Positions 27,174 through 36,405 of a stretch of 64,000 nucleotides of DNA are shown in pieces. The translations under genes and the position numbers were made by a program. How positions within the stretch are numbered: position 1 is the first letter of the stretch; each line of letters opens with the position of its first letter. Under the pieces are notes generated by a model that did no database searches, was not told where the DNA came from, and saw nothing but the letters and a program-made list of their open reading frames with translations. The DNA comes from Geodermatophilus amargosae (GTDB taxonomy: Bacteria > Actinomycetota > Actinomycetes > Mycobacteriales > Geodermatophilaceae): positions 1-64,000 of the forward strand of contig NZ_FPBA01000016.1 in the NCBI RefSeq assembly GCF_900116515.1, given 5' to 3'.

Positions 27174-27247
27174 CCCGGGGTGTCCGCCGTCCGGCGGGCT
27201 GAGAACACACCCGTCGAACCTGTCCAGGTCATGCTGGCGAAGGGACG
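27174..27247 (+). promoter_or_regulatory. TPP riboswitch upstream of thiM-thiE-thiD
   Basis: The leader carries GGGGTGTCC, then CGGCGGGCTGAGAACACACC, then CGAACCTGTCCAGGTCATGC and GGCGAAGGGA, the expected thi-box order. The final AAGGGA also serves as the ribosome site for thiM at 27255, so ligand binding would directly block translation. Confidence 0.95.
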
Positions 27248-27254
27248 TCACGGC

Positions 27255-28040
27255 GTGGATGCCGCTGCACTGACTGCTGCCCGTTCGGCGCTGAGCAGCG
27301 CCGCACCGCTCGTGCACTGCCTGACCAACACCGTCGTCCAGACGCTCACCGCCAACGCGCTGCTCGCCGTCGGCGCGGCGCCGGCGATGGTCGACGAGCC
27401 GCGCGAGGCCGAGGGCTTCGCGGCCGTGGCCTCGGCGGTGCTGGTCAACGTGGGCACCGTCAACCAGCGGACGGCCGAGGCCATGCGGCTGGCTGCCCGG
27501 TCCGCTGCGGGCGCGGGGACGCCGTGGGTGCTCGACCCGGTCGCCGTCGGCGGGCTGGCGTTCCGCACGGACCTGGCCGCCGAGCTGCTCGACTCGCGTC
27601 CGGCGGTCGTCCGCGGCAACGCCAGCGAGGTCATGGCGCTGGCCGGTGCGGGCTCGGGCGGGCGCGGGGTCGACTCCACGGCATCGGCCGACGAGGCGCT
27701 CGAGGCCGCCGTCGCTCTGGCCGGGCGCACCGGGGGAGTGGTCGCGGTGAGCGGCGAGGTCGACGTCGTCACCGACGGGTCGCGCACCGTGCGGGTCGGC
27801 GGCGGCTCGGTGCTGCTCACCCGCACCACCGGCGCCGGCTGCGCGCTCGGTGCGCTGGTCGCCGCTTACGTCGCGGCCACCGGCGACCCGCTGACCGGCG
27901 CGGTCGCCGCGCACGCGCACGTGGCGCTGGCCGCCGAGGCCGCGGCCGCCGTGGCCGCCGGTCCGGGCACCTTCGCCCCGCTGTGGCTCGACGCCCTCGA
28001 CGCCGTGACCGACTTGTCCGCCGCGCAGGTGACCGCGTGA
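27255..28040 (+). CDS. thiM: hydroxyethylthiazole kinase
   Basis: ThiM phosphorylates the thiazole alcohol for thiamine salvage. The 261-residue product shows [44 protein letters not shown] and [19 protein letters not shown] with the catalytic cysteine region. GTG 27255 follows AAGGGA at the riboswitch end with 9 nt spacing. Its stop overlaps thiE (GTGA). First gene of the salvage operon. Confidence 0.96.
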   Translation: MDAAALTAARSALSSAAPLVHCLTNTVVQTLTANALLAVGAAPAMVDEPREAEGFAAVASAVLVNVGTVNQRTAEAMRLAARSAAGAGTPWVLDPVAVGGLAFRTDLAAELLDSRPAVVRGNASEVMALAGAGSGGRGVDSTASADEALEAAVALAGRTGGVVAVSGEVDVVTDGSRTVRVGGGSVLLTRTTGAGCALGALVAAYVAATGDPLTGAVAAHAHVALAAEAAAAVAAGPGTFAPLWLDALDAVTDLSAAQVTA

Positions 28041-28672
28041 GGCCGCCGTTCGACCCGGCCCTGTACCTGGTCACCGACACCGCGCTGGCCGGGCCGCGCG
28101 GCGTACCCGAGGTCGTCCGCGCGGCGGTGGCCGGCGGGGTGACCGCGGTGCAGGTGCGGGACAAGACGGCGTCGCGGCGGGAGCTGTACGCGCTCACGCT
28201 CGCCGTCAAGGAGGTCCTGGCCGGCACCGGGGTGGTGCTGTTCGTCAACGACGCCGTCGACGTCGCCCTCCTGGCCGACGCCGACGGCGTGCACGTCGGG
28301 CAGGACGACCTGCCGGCCGCCGACGTGCGCACGCTCGTCGGCCCCGACCGGCTGCTCGGCCTGTCCGCCGGGTCCGACGACGAGCTGGCCGTCGCGCTGG
28401 CGCTGCCGCCGGGCACGGTCGACGTCGTGGGCATCGGGCCGGTGTGGTCGACGCCCACCAAGCCCGACGCCGGCACCGGCCTCGGGCCCGGGGGCGTGGC
28501 CGCGCTGGCGGCGAAGGCGGCGGCCGGCGGGCTGCAGTCGGTGGCCATCGGCGGCATCGACGTGGAGCGGGCGCCGCTGGTCACCGGGGTCGACGGCATC
28601 TGCGTCGTCTCGGCCATCTGCGCCGCGCCCGACCCGGCCGCCGCGGCGCGCGCCCTGCGGAGCGCCCGGTGA
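28037..28672 (+). CDS. thiE: thiamine phosphate synthase
   Basis: ThiE joins the pyrimidine diphosphate and thiazole phosphate. The 211-residue protein has the complete set of ThiE motifs: [64 protein letters not shown] and SVAIGGID. It is coupled to thiM upstream and thiD downstream by GTGA overlaps. It is the true synthase of the window, in contrast to the TenI-like gene at 21633. Confidence 0.96.
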   Translation: MRPPFDPALYLVTDTALAGPRGVPEVVRAAVAGGVTAVQVRDKTASRRELYALTLAVKEVLAGTGVVLFVNDAVDVALLADADGVHVGQDDLPAADVRTLVGPDRLLGLSAGSDDELAVALALPPGTVDVVGIGPVWSTPTKPDAGTGLGPGGVAALAAKAAAGGLQSVAIGGIDVERAPLVTGVDGICVVSAICAAPDPAAAARALRSAR

Positions 28673-29484
28673 CCCCCGTCGCGCTGACCGTCGCGGGCAG
28701 CGACCCCAGCGGCGGCGCCGGCATCCAGGCCGACCTCAAGACCTTCGGCGCGCTCGGCGCCTACGGCACCGCCGTCCTCACCGCCCTCACCGCGCAGAAC
28801 ACCCGCGGCGTCACCGGCGTGCACCCGGTGCCCGCGGCGTTCGTCGGCGAGCAGATCCGCACGCTGCTCGACGACGTGACCGTGCACGCGGCCAAGACCG
28901 GCATGCTCGGCACCGCCGACGTCGTCCGCGAGGTCGCCGCGTGCCTCGCCGGCCGCGCCGCCGGGCCGGTCGTGTGCGACCCCGTCATGGTCGCCACCAG
29001 CGGCGACCGGCTGGTCGGCGACGACGCGGTCCTCGCCGTCCGCACCGAGCTGCTGCCGGTGGTCGAGCTGGTCACCCCGAACGTGCCCGAGGCGGCCGCG
29101 CTGCTCGGCGTCGCGCCTGCGACCTCCGTCGACGAGCTGGCCGCGCAGGCCGAGGCGCTGCTCGAGCTCGGGCCCGGTGCCGTGCTGGCCAAGGGCGGGC
29201 ACCTCGGCGGGCCGGAGAGCGTCGACGTCCTGGCCACCGCCGACGGCGTGGTCGTCACCCGCCGGCCGCGGGTGGACACCACCGCCACGCACGGCACCGG
29301 CTGCACGCTGTCCTCGGCGATCGCGGCGCTGGTGGCCCGCGGGGTCGGCGGCCCGGGCCGGTGGGAGCCGGCGGTCGAGCAGGCACGCGACTACCTGCAG
29401 CGGGCGCTGCAGGCCGGTGCGTCGCTGGGCATCGGCTCCGGACACGGACCGGTGCACCACTTCGCCGGGATCTGGCCCGCCTGA
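28669..29484 (+). CDS. thiD: hydroxymethylpyrimidine (phosphate) kinase
   Basis: ThiD adds two phosphates to the hydroxymethylpyrimidine. The 271-residue ribokinase-fold product shows [57 protein letters not shown] and the anion hole [14 protein letters not shown]. It ends the thiM-thiE-thiD operon, which is followed by a 44-bp gap and a GNAT gene. Confidence 0.96.
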   Translation: MTPVALTVAGSDPSGGAGIQADLKTFGALGAYGTAVLTALTAQNTRGVTGVHPVPAAFVGEQIRTLLDDVTVHAAKTGMLGTADVVREVAACLAGRAAGPVVCDPVMVATSGDRLVGDDAVLAVRTELLPVVELVTPNVPEAAALLGVAPATSVDELAAQAEALLELGPGAVLAKGGHLGGPESVDVLATADGVVVTRRPRVDTTATHGTGCTLSSAIAALVARGVGGPGRWEPAVEQARDYLQRALQAGASLGIGSGHGPVHHFAGIWPA

Positions 29485-29528
29485 GCTCCCGGCCGGAACC
29501 CGGTTGCACCGGAGGACAGGATCTCCGC

Positions 29529-30536
29529 GTGCAGATCGTGGAGACCGGCCCGGACGACGAGCGGTTCGCCGCCTGGTGCGAGGTGTGGGCGGCGACCCAG
29601 CTCGCCGACCACCCCGACGAGGCGCCGCGGCCGGCGAGCGACCACGTCGCGCTGGGACGGCGGCTCACCACCCCGGGCGGTGCGGTGCAGGGCACCCACC
29701 GGGCCGGGATCGCCGGCGGCACCGTCGTCGGCGCCCTGCGCCTGTTGCTGCCGGTGCGGGACAACACCGCCGTCGCGTACCTCGACGTGGCCGTGCACCC
29801 CGCCCACCGCCGCCGCGGCGTCGGCACCGCGTTGCTGGCGGAGGGGGTGCGGCTGGCCCGGGCGGCCGGACGCTCGTCGCTGGTGGCCGAGGTCGACGAG
29901 CCCGGAGCGGGCGTGGCCGGCAGCGCCTTCGCCCGGCACCACGGGTGGGCCTGCGACCTGCGGGAGACCCGCCGCGACCTGCTGCTCCCCGTGGACGAGG
30001 AGCGGCTGTCGGTCCTGGAGTCCGAGGCGGTCGCCGCCAGCGCGGGCTACGAGGTGCTCACCTGGAGGGACCGGACACCGGACGCGCTGCTCGAGGACCG
30101 GGCACTGCTCAGCCGCCGGATGTCGACCGACACCCCGAACGGGGACGTGCCGGTCGGCGAGGAGGACTGGGACGCCGCACGGGTCCGCGAGCAGGAGACC
30201 GTCGCGCTAGACCGCGGCCGCACCGTGCTGTCGGCCGGTGCGCTGCACGACGGCCGGCTGGTCGCGTTCACCGACCTGCACGTCCCGCTGGCGCAGCCCG
30301 AGCGCGCCGACCAGAGCGGCACGCTGGTGCTGCCCGAGCACCGGGGGCACCGCCTCGGCGCCCGCGTCAAGATCGCGGTCCTGCGCGAGCTCGCCGCGGA
30401 CGTGCCGCAGGTCCGGCGGATCAGCACCTACAACTCCGACACCAACCGGCCGATGGTCGCGGTCAACGAGGCGCTCGGCTTCCGCCGCGCGGGTGGGCTG
30501 TCCACCTGGTCGACCCGGCTCCGGCCGGGCACCTGA
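29529..30536 (+). CDS. two-domain GNAT acetyltransferase
   Basis: A 335-residue protein with two GNAT domains. The first (about 1-155) has VAYLDVAVHPAHRRRGVGTA, the acetyl-CoA pyrophosphate loop. The second (about 165-335) has GTLVLPEHRGHRLGARVK and a C-terminal NRPMVAVNEALGFRRAGG. This layout resembles the MshD-like and other tandem GNAT proteins of actinobacteria, but I cannot assign a substrate. GTG 29529 lies 9 nt after GGAGGACAGG. It may be read from the thiamine operon or its own promoter. It ends 1 bp before the convergent TetR gene. Confidence 0.85.
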   Translation: MQIVETGPDDERFAAWCEVWAATQLADHPDEAPRPASDHVALGRRLTTPGGAVQGTHRAGIAGGTVVGALRLLLPVRDNTAVAYLDVAVHPAHRRRGVGTALLAEGVRLARAAGRSSLVAEVDEPGAGVAGSAFARHHGWACDLRETRRDLLLPVDEERLSVLESEAVAASAGYEVLTWRDRTPDALLEDRALLSRRMSTDTPNGDVPVGEEDWDAARVREQETVALDRGRTVLSAGALHDGRLVAFTDLHVPLAQPERADQSGTLVLPEHRGHRLGARVKIAVLRELAADVPQVRRISTYNSDTNRPMVAVNEALGFRRAGGLSTWSTRLRPGT

Positions 30537-30537
30537 G

Positions 30538-31149
30538 CTACCCGCGGGTCGCCGCGCCGAACAGCCGGTCCAGGCGGTAGCGGACCACACGCAGGGCGTC
30601 GTCGACGTCGCGCTGCCGGCCCAGCACGCTGCTGACCAGGCCGTTGGTCAGCGCCAGCAAGCTGACCACCTCGATCCGCGGGTCGACGCCGGCGGGCACG
30701 TCGCCGGTCTCGACGGCCGTCGCGAGCACCCCGGTGAGCCAGCGCTCCAGCGCGTCGGGGGCGTAGCGGCCGTCCACCGCCTCGGCGGGGTCGGTCAGGC
30801 CGGCGGCGTAGTAGGCGGTCCAGGCCAGCTGGTCGGCCCGGCTGTCGTCGTCGGTGGGCAGGATCGCGCCGAGGACGACGTCGAACACCGTCCGCGGCGG
30901 GAGCCCGGTGCCGATCGCGGCCGCGCGCTCGCGCACCCGCCGGTCCAGCCGGGCAGCGAGCTCGGTGATGCCGGAGAGCATCAGCGTCCTCTTGTCGGTG
31001 AAGTAGTACTGCACCACCCGCAGCGAGACGCCGGCCTCCGCGGCCACCTCGCGCATCGAGACCGCCTGCAGGCCACGGGTGCTGGCGATGCGCAGCAGGG
31101 CGGCGGTGAGGTGCCGGCGCCGCTCGTCGTGGTCGACCCTGCGCGGCAT
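30538..31149 (-). CDS. TetR-family transcriptional regulator
   Basis: A 203-residue TetR-type repressor. The helix-turn-helix is VSMREVAAEAGVSLRVVQYY followed by FTDKRTLM. The C-terminal half is the variable ligand domain, with DQLAWTAYYAAGL and VSLLALTNGLVSSVL. ATG 31149 follows AAGGAGGTGCCG, an excellent ribosome site. It is divergent from the hydrolase gene at 31203 with only 53 bp between starts, so it very likely controls that gene and itself. The gap contains the imperfect repeat GTACGACTGTAT as a possible operator core. Confidence 0.92.
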   Translation of the reverse strand: MPRRVDHDERRRHLTAALLRIASTRGLQAVSMREVAAEAGVSLRVVQYYFTDKRTLMLSGITELAARLDRRVRERAAAIGTGLPPRTVFDVVLGAILPTDDDSRADQLAWTAYYAAGLTDPAEAVDGRYAPDALERWLTGVLATAVETGDVPAGVDPRIEVVSLLALTNGLVSSVLGRQRDVDDALRVVRYRLDRLFGAATRG

Positions 31150-31202
31150 CGGCACCTCCTTCGTGGTACGACTGTATCCCCACCAACTCCCCGGAGGCAG
31201 CC

Positions 31203-32108
31203 GTGACCATCCTGACCGCACGTTCCGGGGACCTCGACATCGCCTACGAGGTGCTCGGCGACCCCGGCGGCGAGCCGCTGCTGCTGGTCATGGGCCTCGG
31301 CGCGCAGATGGTGGGCTGGCCCGACGGGTTCTGCGCCGAGCTGACCGCGCGCGGCTTCCGCGTCGTGCGCTTCGACAACCGCGACGTCGGGCTGTCCACC
31401 CACCTCGACGGGCCGGTGCCGAAGCGGCCGTGGTCGCGGGTGCCGGCGGCCTACACGCTGGCCGACATGGCCGGCGACGCGCTGGCGGTGATGGACGCCG
31501 TCGGCTGGCCGGCCGCGCACGTCGTCGGCGCCTCGCTCGGCGGGATGATCGCCCAGCAACTCGCCGTCTCCGCGCCGGAGCGGGTGCTGTCGCTGACGTC
31601 GGTCATGTCGACGCCGTCGCCGCGCATCGGCCGGATGCGCCCGCGGACGGTGCTGACGCTGGTGCGCAGGGCCCGGCGGCTCTCGAGGGATCGTGGCCCC
31701 GCGACGACGCCCGAGGCGATGGCGGACTTCATGGTGGCCATGCAGGAGGTCACCGGCTCACCCGGCTACCCGGCCCGGCGGGAGGACCACCTGGAGATGC
31801 TGCGGGTGGCCATGGCCCGCGACCACTCGGGGCTGACCGGGCCGGGGGCCAAGCGGCAGAACGCCGCCGAGCGGATCGCGCCGGACCTGCGCCCGGCGCT
31901 CGCCGGGGTGCGGGTGCCGACGCTGGTGGTGCACGGCGACAGCGACGTGGTGATCCGGCCCGAGGGCGGGAGGGCGACCGCGGACGCGATCCCCGGGGCC
32001 CGCCTCGTCGTCCACCCGGGGATGGGCCACGAGCTGCCGCGGGCGCTGTGGCCGCGCCTGGCCGACGACGTCCGGGCCGTCGCCGACGAGGCCGCTCGCC
32101 GCTGGTGA
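31203..32108 (+). CDS. alpha/beta-hydrolase
   Basis: A 301-residue alpha/beta-hydrolase. The oxyanion region is LLLVMGLGAQMVGW, the nucleophile elbow is VGASLGGMIAQ, the acid is in LVVHGDSDVVI and the histidine is in HPGMGHELP. Similar proteins are annotated as lactone or ester hydrolases (LipG-like); the substrate here is unknown. GTG 31203 has GGAGG about 6 nt upstream. The divergent TetR gene probably regulates it. Confidence 0.88.
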   Translation: MTILTARSGDLDIAYEVLGDPGGEPLLLVMGLGAQMVGWPDGFCAELTARGFRVVRFDNRDVGLSTHLDGPVPKRPWSRVPAAYTLADMAGDALAVMDAVGWPAAHVVGASLGGMIAQQLAVSAPERVLSLTSVMSTPSPRIGRMRPRTVLTLVRRARRLSRDRGPATTPEAMADFMVAMQEVTGSPGYPARREDHLEMLRVAMARDHSGLTGPGAKRQNAAERIAPDLRPALAGVRVPTLVVHGDSDVVIRPEGGRATADAIPGARLVVHPGMGHELPRALWPRLADDVRAVADEAARRW

Positions 32109-32121
32109 CCTGATCCGGTGG

Positions 32122-32171
32122 CCTCCCTGCAGGGCCCGCCGCGAGCCTGCGAGCGGTGGGGTGCAGGGAGG
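32122..32171. terminator. bidirectional terminator hairpin
   Basis: CCTCCCTGCA at 32122-32131 pairs perfectly with TGCAGGGAGG at 32162-32171, and an inner stem (32135-32142 with 32153-32160) pairs at 7 of 8 positions. It lies between convergent genes ending at 32108 and 32176. Confidence 0.75.
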
Positions 32172-32175
32172 TCCT

Positions 32176-33474
32176 TCATCCGGCGACGAAGCCGATCAGC
32201 AGGTGGGCGTTGAGGCCGATGATCAGCGCCGCCACCACGCAGCCGACGGCGGTGGTGACCCCCCGGTTGGTCCAGCCGCCCATGAGGTCGCGGCTGCTGG
32301 TCAGCCACAGCAGCGGCACCAGCGCGAACGGGATGCCGAAGGACAGCACCACCTGCGACCACACCAGCGCCGTCGTCGGGTCGCCGCCGAGGACGAGCAC
32401 CGCCAGCGCCGGCGTCAGGGTGATCAGCCGGCGGGTGAGGACGGGGATGTGCCGCTTGAGGAAGCCGGCCATCACGACCTGACCGGCGTGCGTGCCGACC
32501 GAGGAGGACGCGAACCCGGAGGCCAGCAGCGCCAGGGCGAAGGCGATCGCCGCGCCGGTGCCCAGCTGGTCGCCGAGGCCGGCGTGCACGCCCTCGAGCG
32601 TGGTGGCCTGGTCGCCGGAGCCGGTGAACAGCTGCGCGGCGACGACCAGCATCGCGGCGTTGACCAGCCCGGCCAGGCCCATGGCCAGCAGGACGTCGAT
32701 GCGCTGGGCCCGCAGCAGCCGGCTGCGTCCCTGGTGCGTGCGGCCGGCGGTGACGACGTCGCCGTAGCGGCCGGGCGTGAGCGCGGAGTGCACGTAGATC
32801 ACGTGCGGCATCACCGTGGCGCCGAGGATGCCGGTGGCCAGCACCAGGCTCTCCGGGCCGTCGAAGGACGGGACCATGCCGCCGGCGACCCCGCCGAGGT
32901 CGACCCCCGCGCCGATGAGCGTGTAGCCGAAGCCCAGCCCGATCACCAGCAGCAGCCCGGTGATGACCCGCTCGAAGGGCCGGTGCCCGCGCGACTGCGC
33001 CCCCAGCAGCACGAACGCGACGACGGCGGTGATGAGCCCCCCGATGGGCAGCGGCACCCCGAACAGCAGGTTCAGCGCCACGGCCCCGCCGACGATCTCG
33101 GCGAGGTCGGTGGCGATGGCGACCGCCTCGGCCTGCACCCACAGCCCCCAGGTGACCGGCCTGGGCAGCCGCTCACGGCACAGCGTGGCGAGGTCGCGGC
33201 CGGTCGCGAGGCCGAGCTTGGCCGTCAGCGACTGGATGAGCATCGCCATGAGGTTCGCCGCGACGATCACCCACAGCAGCGTGTAGCCGAACGAGGCGCC
33301 GCCGGAGAAGTTGGTGGCGAAGTTGCCGGGGTCGACGTAGGCGACGGCGGCGACGAAGGCCGGGCCGAGCATGGGCCAGATCCGCCGGCGGCCCGTGGGC
33401 GCCGGCGCCGGGGTCTTGGGGGTGCCGACCAGCGTCGTCGGCAGGACGGCGGCCTCGGTCTTCGACAGGTACAC
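32176..33474 (-). CDS. mntH: Nramp-family manganese/divalent metal transporter
   Basis: A 432-residue integral membrane protein, about 11 helices, of the Nramp family. The metal-site motif of helix 1 is VAYVDPGNFATNF and that of helix 6 is ILGATVMPHVIYVHSAL, with the Met and His expected. It should import Mn(II) and perhaps Fe(II) with protons. GTG 33474 is used, about 5 nt after a GAGG. An IdeR/DtxR-like box at 33578-33596 lies 104 bp upstream, so metal control is likely. The neighbouring sodA encodes a Mn/Fe superoxide dismutase, a natural user of the metal. Confidence 0.93.
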   Translation of the reverse strand: MYLSKTEAAVLPTTLVGTPKTPAPAPTGRRRIWPMLGPAFVAAVAYVDPGNFATNFSGGASFGYTLLWVIVAANLMAMLIQSLTAKLGLATGRDLATLCRERLPRPVTWGLWVQAEAVAIATDLAEIVGGAVALNLLFGVPLPIGGLITAVVAFVLLGAQSRGHRPFERVITGLLLVIGLGFGYTLIGAGVDLGGVAGGMVPSFDGPESLVLATGILGATVMPHVIYVHSALTPGRYGDVVTAGRTHQGRSRLLRAQRIDVLLAMGLAGLVNAAMLVVAAQLFTGSGDQATTLEGVHAGLGDQLGTGAAIAFALALLASGFASSSVGTHAGQVVMAGFLKRHIPVLTRRLITLTPALAVLVLGGDPTTALVWSQVVLSFGIPFALVPLLWLTSSRDLMGGWTNRGVTTAVGCVVAALIIGLNAHLLIGFVAG

Positions 33475-33577
33475 GGGGGCCTCACAGGGCTGCTCAGCAG
33501 GGGACGGGAGTGGGGGCTCGTCCCTGGTCTGCCCGTCGGGGGTGTCACGGTCGGGCCAGGACGTGGCCCGCGCGGGC

Positions 33578-33596
33578 CGAGGTGAGCCTTGCCTGG
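33578..33596. promoter_or_regulatory. iron-box-like (DtxR/IdeR family) operator upstream of mntH
   Basis: Read on the minus strand the site is CCAGGCAAGGCTCACCTCG. It closely follows the actinobacterial iron box (TTAGGTTAGGCTCACCTAA), keeping AGG, AGGCTCACCT and lacking only the outer A/T bases. It sits between the sodA terminator and mntH. A DtxR-family regulator such as IdeR or MntR probably binds here; the regulator is not in the window. Confidence 0.65.
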
Positions 33597-33599
33597 GCC

Positions 33600-33634
33600 G
33601 TCCCGGGGCCGCGGGGGTGCCGCGGCCCCGGGAC
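33600..33634 (-). terminator. perfect 15-bp terminator of sodA
   Basis: GTCCCGGGGCCGCGG at 33600-33614 pairs with CCGCGGCCCCGGGAC at 33620-33634 around a 5-nt loop. It starts 4 bp past the sodA stop and directly abuts the iron box. Confidence 0.85.
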
Positions 33635-33638
33635 CGGC

Positions 33639-34268
33639 TCAGGCCGCCGGGACGACGAGCCCGGAGGTGGCGGTGCCGGCGGTGGTGAACCGGCGGGTGA
33701 CGTCGGCCCAGTTGACGACGTTCCACCAGGCCTTCACGTAGTCGGCCTTCACGTTCTGGTACTGCAGGTAGAAGGCGTGCTCCCACATGTCCAGCATCAG
33801 CAGCGGGACCTGGCCGACGGCGAGGTTCCCCTGGTGGTCGTAGAGCTGGAAGATCAGCAGCTTCTGGCCCACGGAGTCCCAGGCGAGGATCGCCCAGCCC
33901 GACCCCTGCACCCCGTTGGCGACGGCGTTGAAGTGCGCCTGGAACGCCTCGAAGGACCCGAACTGGTCGGTGATCGCGGCGGCGAGCTCGCCGTCGGGCC
34001 GGTCGCCGCCGTCGGGGCTCATGTTCGGCCAGAACACCGAGTGGTTGACGTGCCCGGCGAGGTTGAACGCCAGGTTCTTCTCGTGCAGGTTGGCCGTGCC
34101 CAGCCCGTCGTTCTCGCGCGCCTCGGCGAGCTTCTCCAGCGCGGTGTTCGCCCCGGTCACGTAGGTCTGGTGGTGCTTGTCGTGGTGCAGCTCCATGATG
34201 CGGCCGGAGATGTGCGGCTCCAGTGCCCCGTAGTCGTAGGGCAGGTCCGGGAGCACGTACTCGGGCAT
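33639..34268 (-). CDS. sodA: superoxide dismutase (Fe/Mn)
   Basis: A 209-residue cytosolic superoxide dismutase. Metal ligands are visible: His in [11 protein letters not shown], His in [10 protein letters not shown], and Asp and His in [20 protein letters not shown]. Family landmarks [17 protein letters not shown] and the C-terminal [14 protein letters not shown] are complete. ATG 34268 follows GGAGGAGACCCC. Whether it uses Mn or Fe cannot be fixed by eye, but the adjacent mntH favours Mn. Confidence 0.97.
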   Translation of the reverse strand: MPEYVLPDLPYDYGALEPHISGRIMELHHDKHHQTYVTGANTALEKLAEARENDGLGTANLHEKNLAFNLAGHVNHSVFWPNMSPDGGDRPDGELAAAITDQFGSFEAFQAHFNAVANGVQGSGWAILAWDSVGQKLLIFQLYDHQGNLAVGQVPLLMLDMWEHAFYLQYQNVKADYVKAWWNVVNWADVTRRFTTAGTATSGLVVPAA

Positions 34269-34389
34269 GGGGTCTCCTCCGTCTGGCTGGGTGGACGCTC
34301 CTCGTCCTGCCCGGTGGGGATGACACGTCGGGGCCGACCCGTGGCCCGCGCGGGCCAGCCCGGGGAGCCGGCGTCGCGCTCGCTGGCTC

Positions 34390-34910
34390 CTGGTGATCCG
34401 GCGGGCGCGCTCGACGAGGGCGTCGATGCGGCGGGCGTGCGCGCCGCGCCAGTAGAGCCGGCACCGGGGGCAGCGGGAGAACTCCGTGGCGGTGTGCCGG
34501 GTGCCGGGCTGCAGCTCGCCGGCCACCTCGGCGGCGTCGACGGCGACCGGCACGCCGTTGCACGCCGGGCAGCGGGCGCGCGGTCCCCCGGGGACTACGC
34601 GGTGTCCAGGCCGAGCAGCCGCATCCGGCGGGCCAGGGTGCCCAGGCCGACGTCGAGCAGGAAGCCGCCGGGCGGCACCGGCCGGGGCCGCGGCGCGGGG
34701 CGGGCGGCGAGGGTCGCCCCGGGGAGCGGAGGGGCGTCGCGCGGCACCGGGACGCCGTCGACGAGCAGCGTGCCCACCTCGGTCAGCGGGACGCCGGCGG
34801 CCTGCACGAGGTGGCCCACGGTCGTGTCGGGGTCGGCGGCCAGCACCCGTCGCCCGGGCCGGGCGGTCGCGGGCCGGCAGCAGCGGCCGCAGGACGTCGT
34901 CGCCCGTCAC
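34390..34910 (-). pseudogene. Mut7-C RNase-type protein, decayed
   Basis: Three fragments of a Mut7-C protein lie in order but in different frames. GTG 34910 starts [17 protein letters not shown] with a GGGAGG site. A frame change leads to the ubiquitin-like domain [17 protein letters not shown] and [13 protein letters not shown], then [20 protein letters not shown], the start of the PIN-like RNase, which ends at a TAG at 34595. Another frame then gives the C-terminal zinc ribbon [12 protein letters not shown] and [18 protein letters not shown]. About 55-60 residues of the RNase core, including most catalytic acids, are missing. The gene is not functional. The 3' limit is approximate. Confidence 0.75.
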
Positions 34911-34986
34911 CGTGACCCTCCCCACGGGGCAGCCCCACCTCGACGAGATACTTGAGCGTTCATCGAAATGGGCGCACACTGGGGAC

Positions 34987-35505
34987 ATGCCGGTCCAGCG
35001 CCTCAACCACGCCGTCCTCTACGTCCGCGACGTCGAGCGCAGCACCGCCTTCTACCGCGACGTGCTCGGCTTCCGGGTGAAGGTGGAGATCCCCGGCCGG
35101 GCGGTGTTCCTGCAGGCCGAGGGCTCGACCAACGACCACGATCTCGGCCTGTTCGCCGTCGGCACGGGCGCCGGCCCCTCGCAGGCCGGCCGCGCGACCG
35201 TCGGGCTCTACCACCTGGCCTGGGAGGTCGACACCCTCGCCGAGCTCGCGCGCGTCCGGGACGCGCTGGTCGCCGCCGGGGCGCTGGTCGGCGCCTCCGA
35301 CCACGCCACCACCAAGGCCCTCTACGCGCAGGACCCCGACGGGCTGGAGTTCGAGGTCTCCTGGCTGCTGCCGGCCGACCTGATCGGCGACGACGTGCGC
35401 GCGCAGGCCATGGCGATCCGCCCGCTGGACCTCGACGCCGAGATCGCCCGCTACGGCGCGCAGACCCGCGGCGGCCTCGGCGTCTCGGTGCCGCTCCCCG
35501 CCTGA
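34987..35505 (+). CDS. VOC-family (glyoxalase/dioxygenase-like) protein
   Basis: A 172-residue vicinal-oxygen-chelate protein: [20 protein letters not shown] opens the first beta-alpha-beta-beta-beta unit, and [15 protein letters not shown] plus [15 protein letters not shown] form the second, with the His and Glu metal ligands in typical places. It may be a glyoxalase, an extradiol dioxygenase or a resistance protein. ATG 34987 is the only good start. The 76-bp upstream gap holds a TTGAGC at about 34954 that could be a -35 box. Confidence 0.85.
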   Translation: MPVQRLNHAVLYVRDVERSTAFYRDVLGFRVKVEIPGRAVFLQAEGSTNDHDLGLFAVGTGAGPSQAGRATVGLYHLAWEVDTLAELARVRDALVAAGALVGASDHATTKALYAQDPDGLEFEVSWLLPADLIGDDVRAQAMAIRPLDLDAEIARYGAQTRGGLGVSVPLPA

Positions 35506-35579
35506 GCGCAGGGGTCGGACCCCACCGGACCGGGCATGACCCGGGGCGACCGCAGCCGCGACCGACCCCGGGAGCTCCC

Positions 35580-36383
35580 GTGACCCTGCCGACCGCCCGT
35601 CCCCTCGCCCTCGTCACCGGTGCCTCGAGCGGCATCGGCCTCGAGCTGGCCAAGCAGTTCGCCGAGCACGGCTACGACCTGGTCGTCGCCGCGGAGGACG
35701 ACGAGCTCGACGCCGCCGCCGAGACGCTGCGCGGACTCGGTGCCGCCGTCTCCCCCGTCCGCGGCGACCTGACCAGGTACGAGGACCGCGAGCTGCTCGT
35801 GGCCGCCTACCGCGGCTCGGGCCGGCCCCTGGCCGCCGCGGCCATCAACGCCGGCGTCGGCGTCGGCGGGGCGTTCGTGGACACCGACCTGGACGCCGAG
35901 CTGGGCATCGTGGCGCTCAACTGCGGGTCCACGGTGCACATCGCCAAGCGGGTCGCGCAGGACATGGCCGCCGAGGGCGAGGGGCGGATCCTGTTCACCT
36001 CCTCGGTGGCCTCGCAGGCACCCCAGCCGTTCCAGGCCGTGTACGGCGCGAGCAAGTCCTTCGTGCAGCACCTGGCGCTGGCGCTGCGCGAGGAGCTCTC
36101 CGACCGCGGCGTGAGCGTCACCGCGCTGCTGCCCGGGCCGACCGACACCGAGTTCTTCGACCGCGGCGACCTCACCGACACCCGGATGGGCGCCACCGAC
36201 AAGAAGGACGACCCCGCGCTGGTCGCCCACCAGGGCTTCGAGGGCCTCATGAAGGGCGAGGCGTCGGTGTTCGCCGGGTCGGTCGCCAGCAAGGCGATGG
36301 GTCGGCTGTCCGCGCTCACGCCCGGTAACGTCGCGGCCAAGCTCAACCGGAAGATGACCGAGCCGGGCTCGGGCGGGAGCTGA
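35580..36383 (+). CDS. short-chain dehydrogenase/reductase
   Basis: A 267-residue Rossmann-fold oxidoreductase of the SDR family. It has the cofactor motif LVTGASSGIGLELAK, the INAGVG strand, the catalytic serine in LFTSSVAS and the Tyr-x-x-x-Lys in AVYGASKSF. PGPTDTEFF follows as in classical SDRs. The substrate is unknown. The typical NAD(P) ribose position after strand 2 (VVAAEDD) suggests NAD use but this is weak. GTG 35580 begins just before the first strand. Confidence 0.9.
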   Translation: MTLPTARPLALVTGASSGIGLELAKQFAEHGYDLVVAAEDDELDAAAETLRGLGAAVSPVRGDLTRYEDRELLVAAYRGSGRPLAAAAINAGVGVGGAFVDTDLDAELGIVALNCGSTVHIAKRVAQDMAAEGEGRILFTSSVASQAPQPFQAVYGASKSFVQHLALALREELSDRGVSVTALLPGPTDTEFFDRGDLTDTRMGATDKKDDPALVAHQGFEGLMKGEASVFAGSVASKAMGRLSALTPGNVAAKLNRKMTEPGSGGS

Positions 36384-36405
36384 GCCCTCCGGCACGATCG
36401 GGGGC

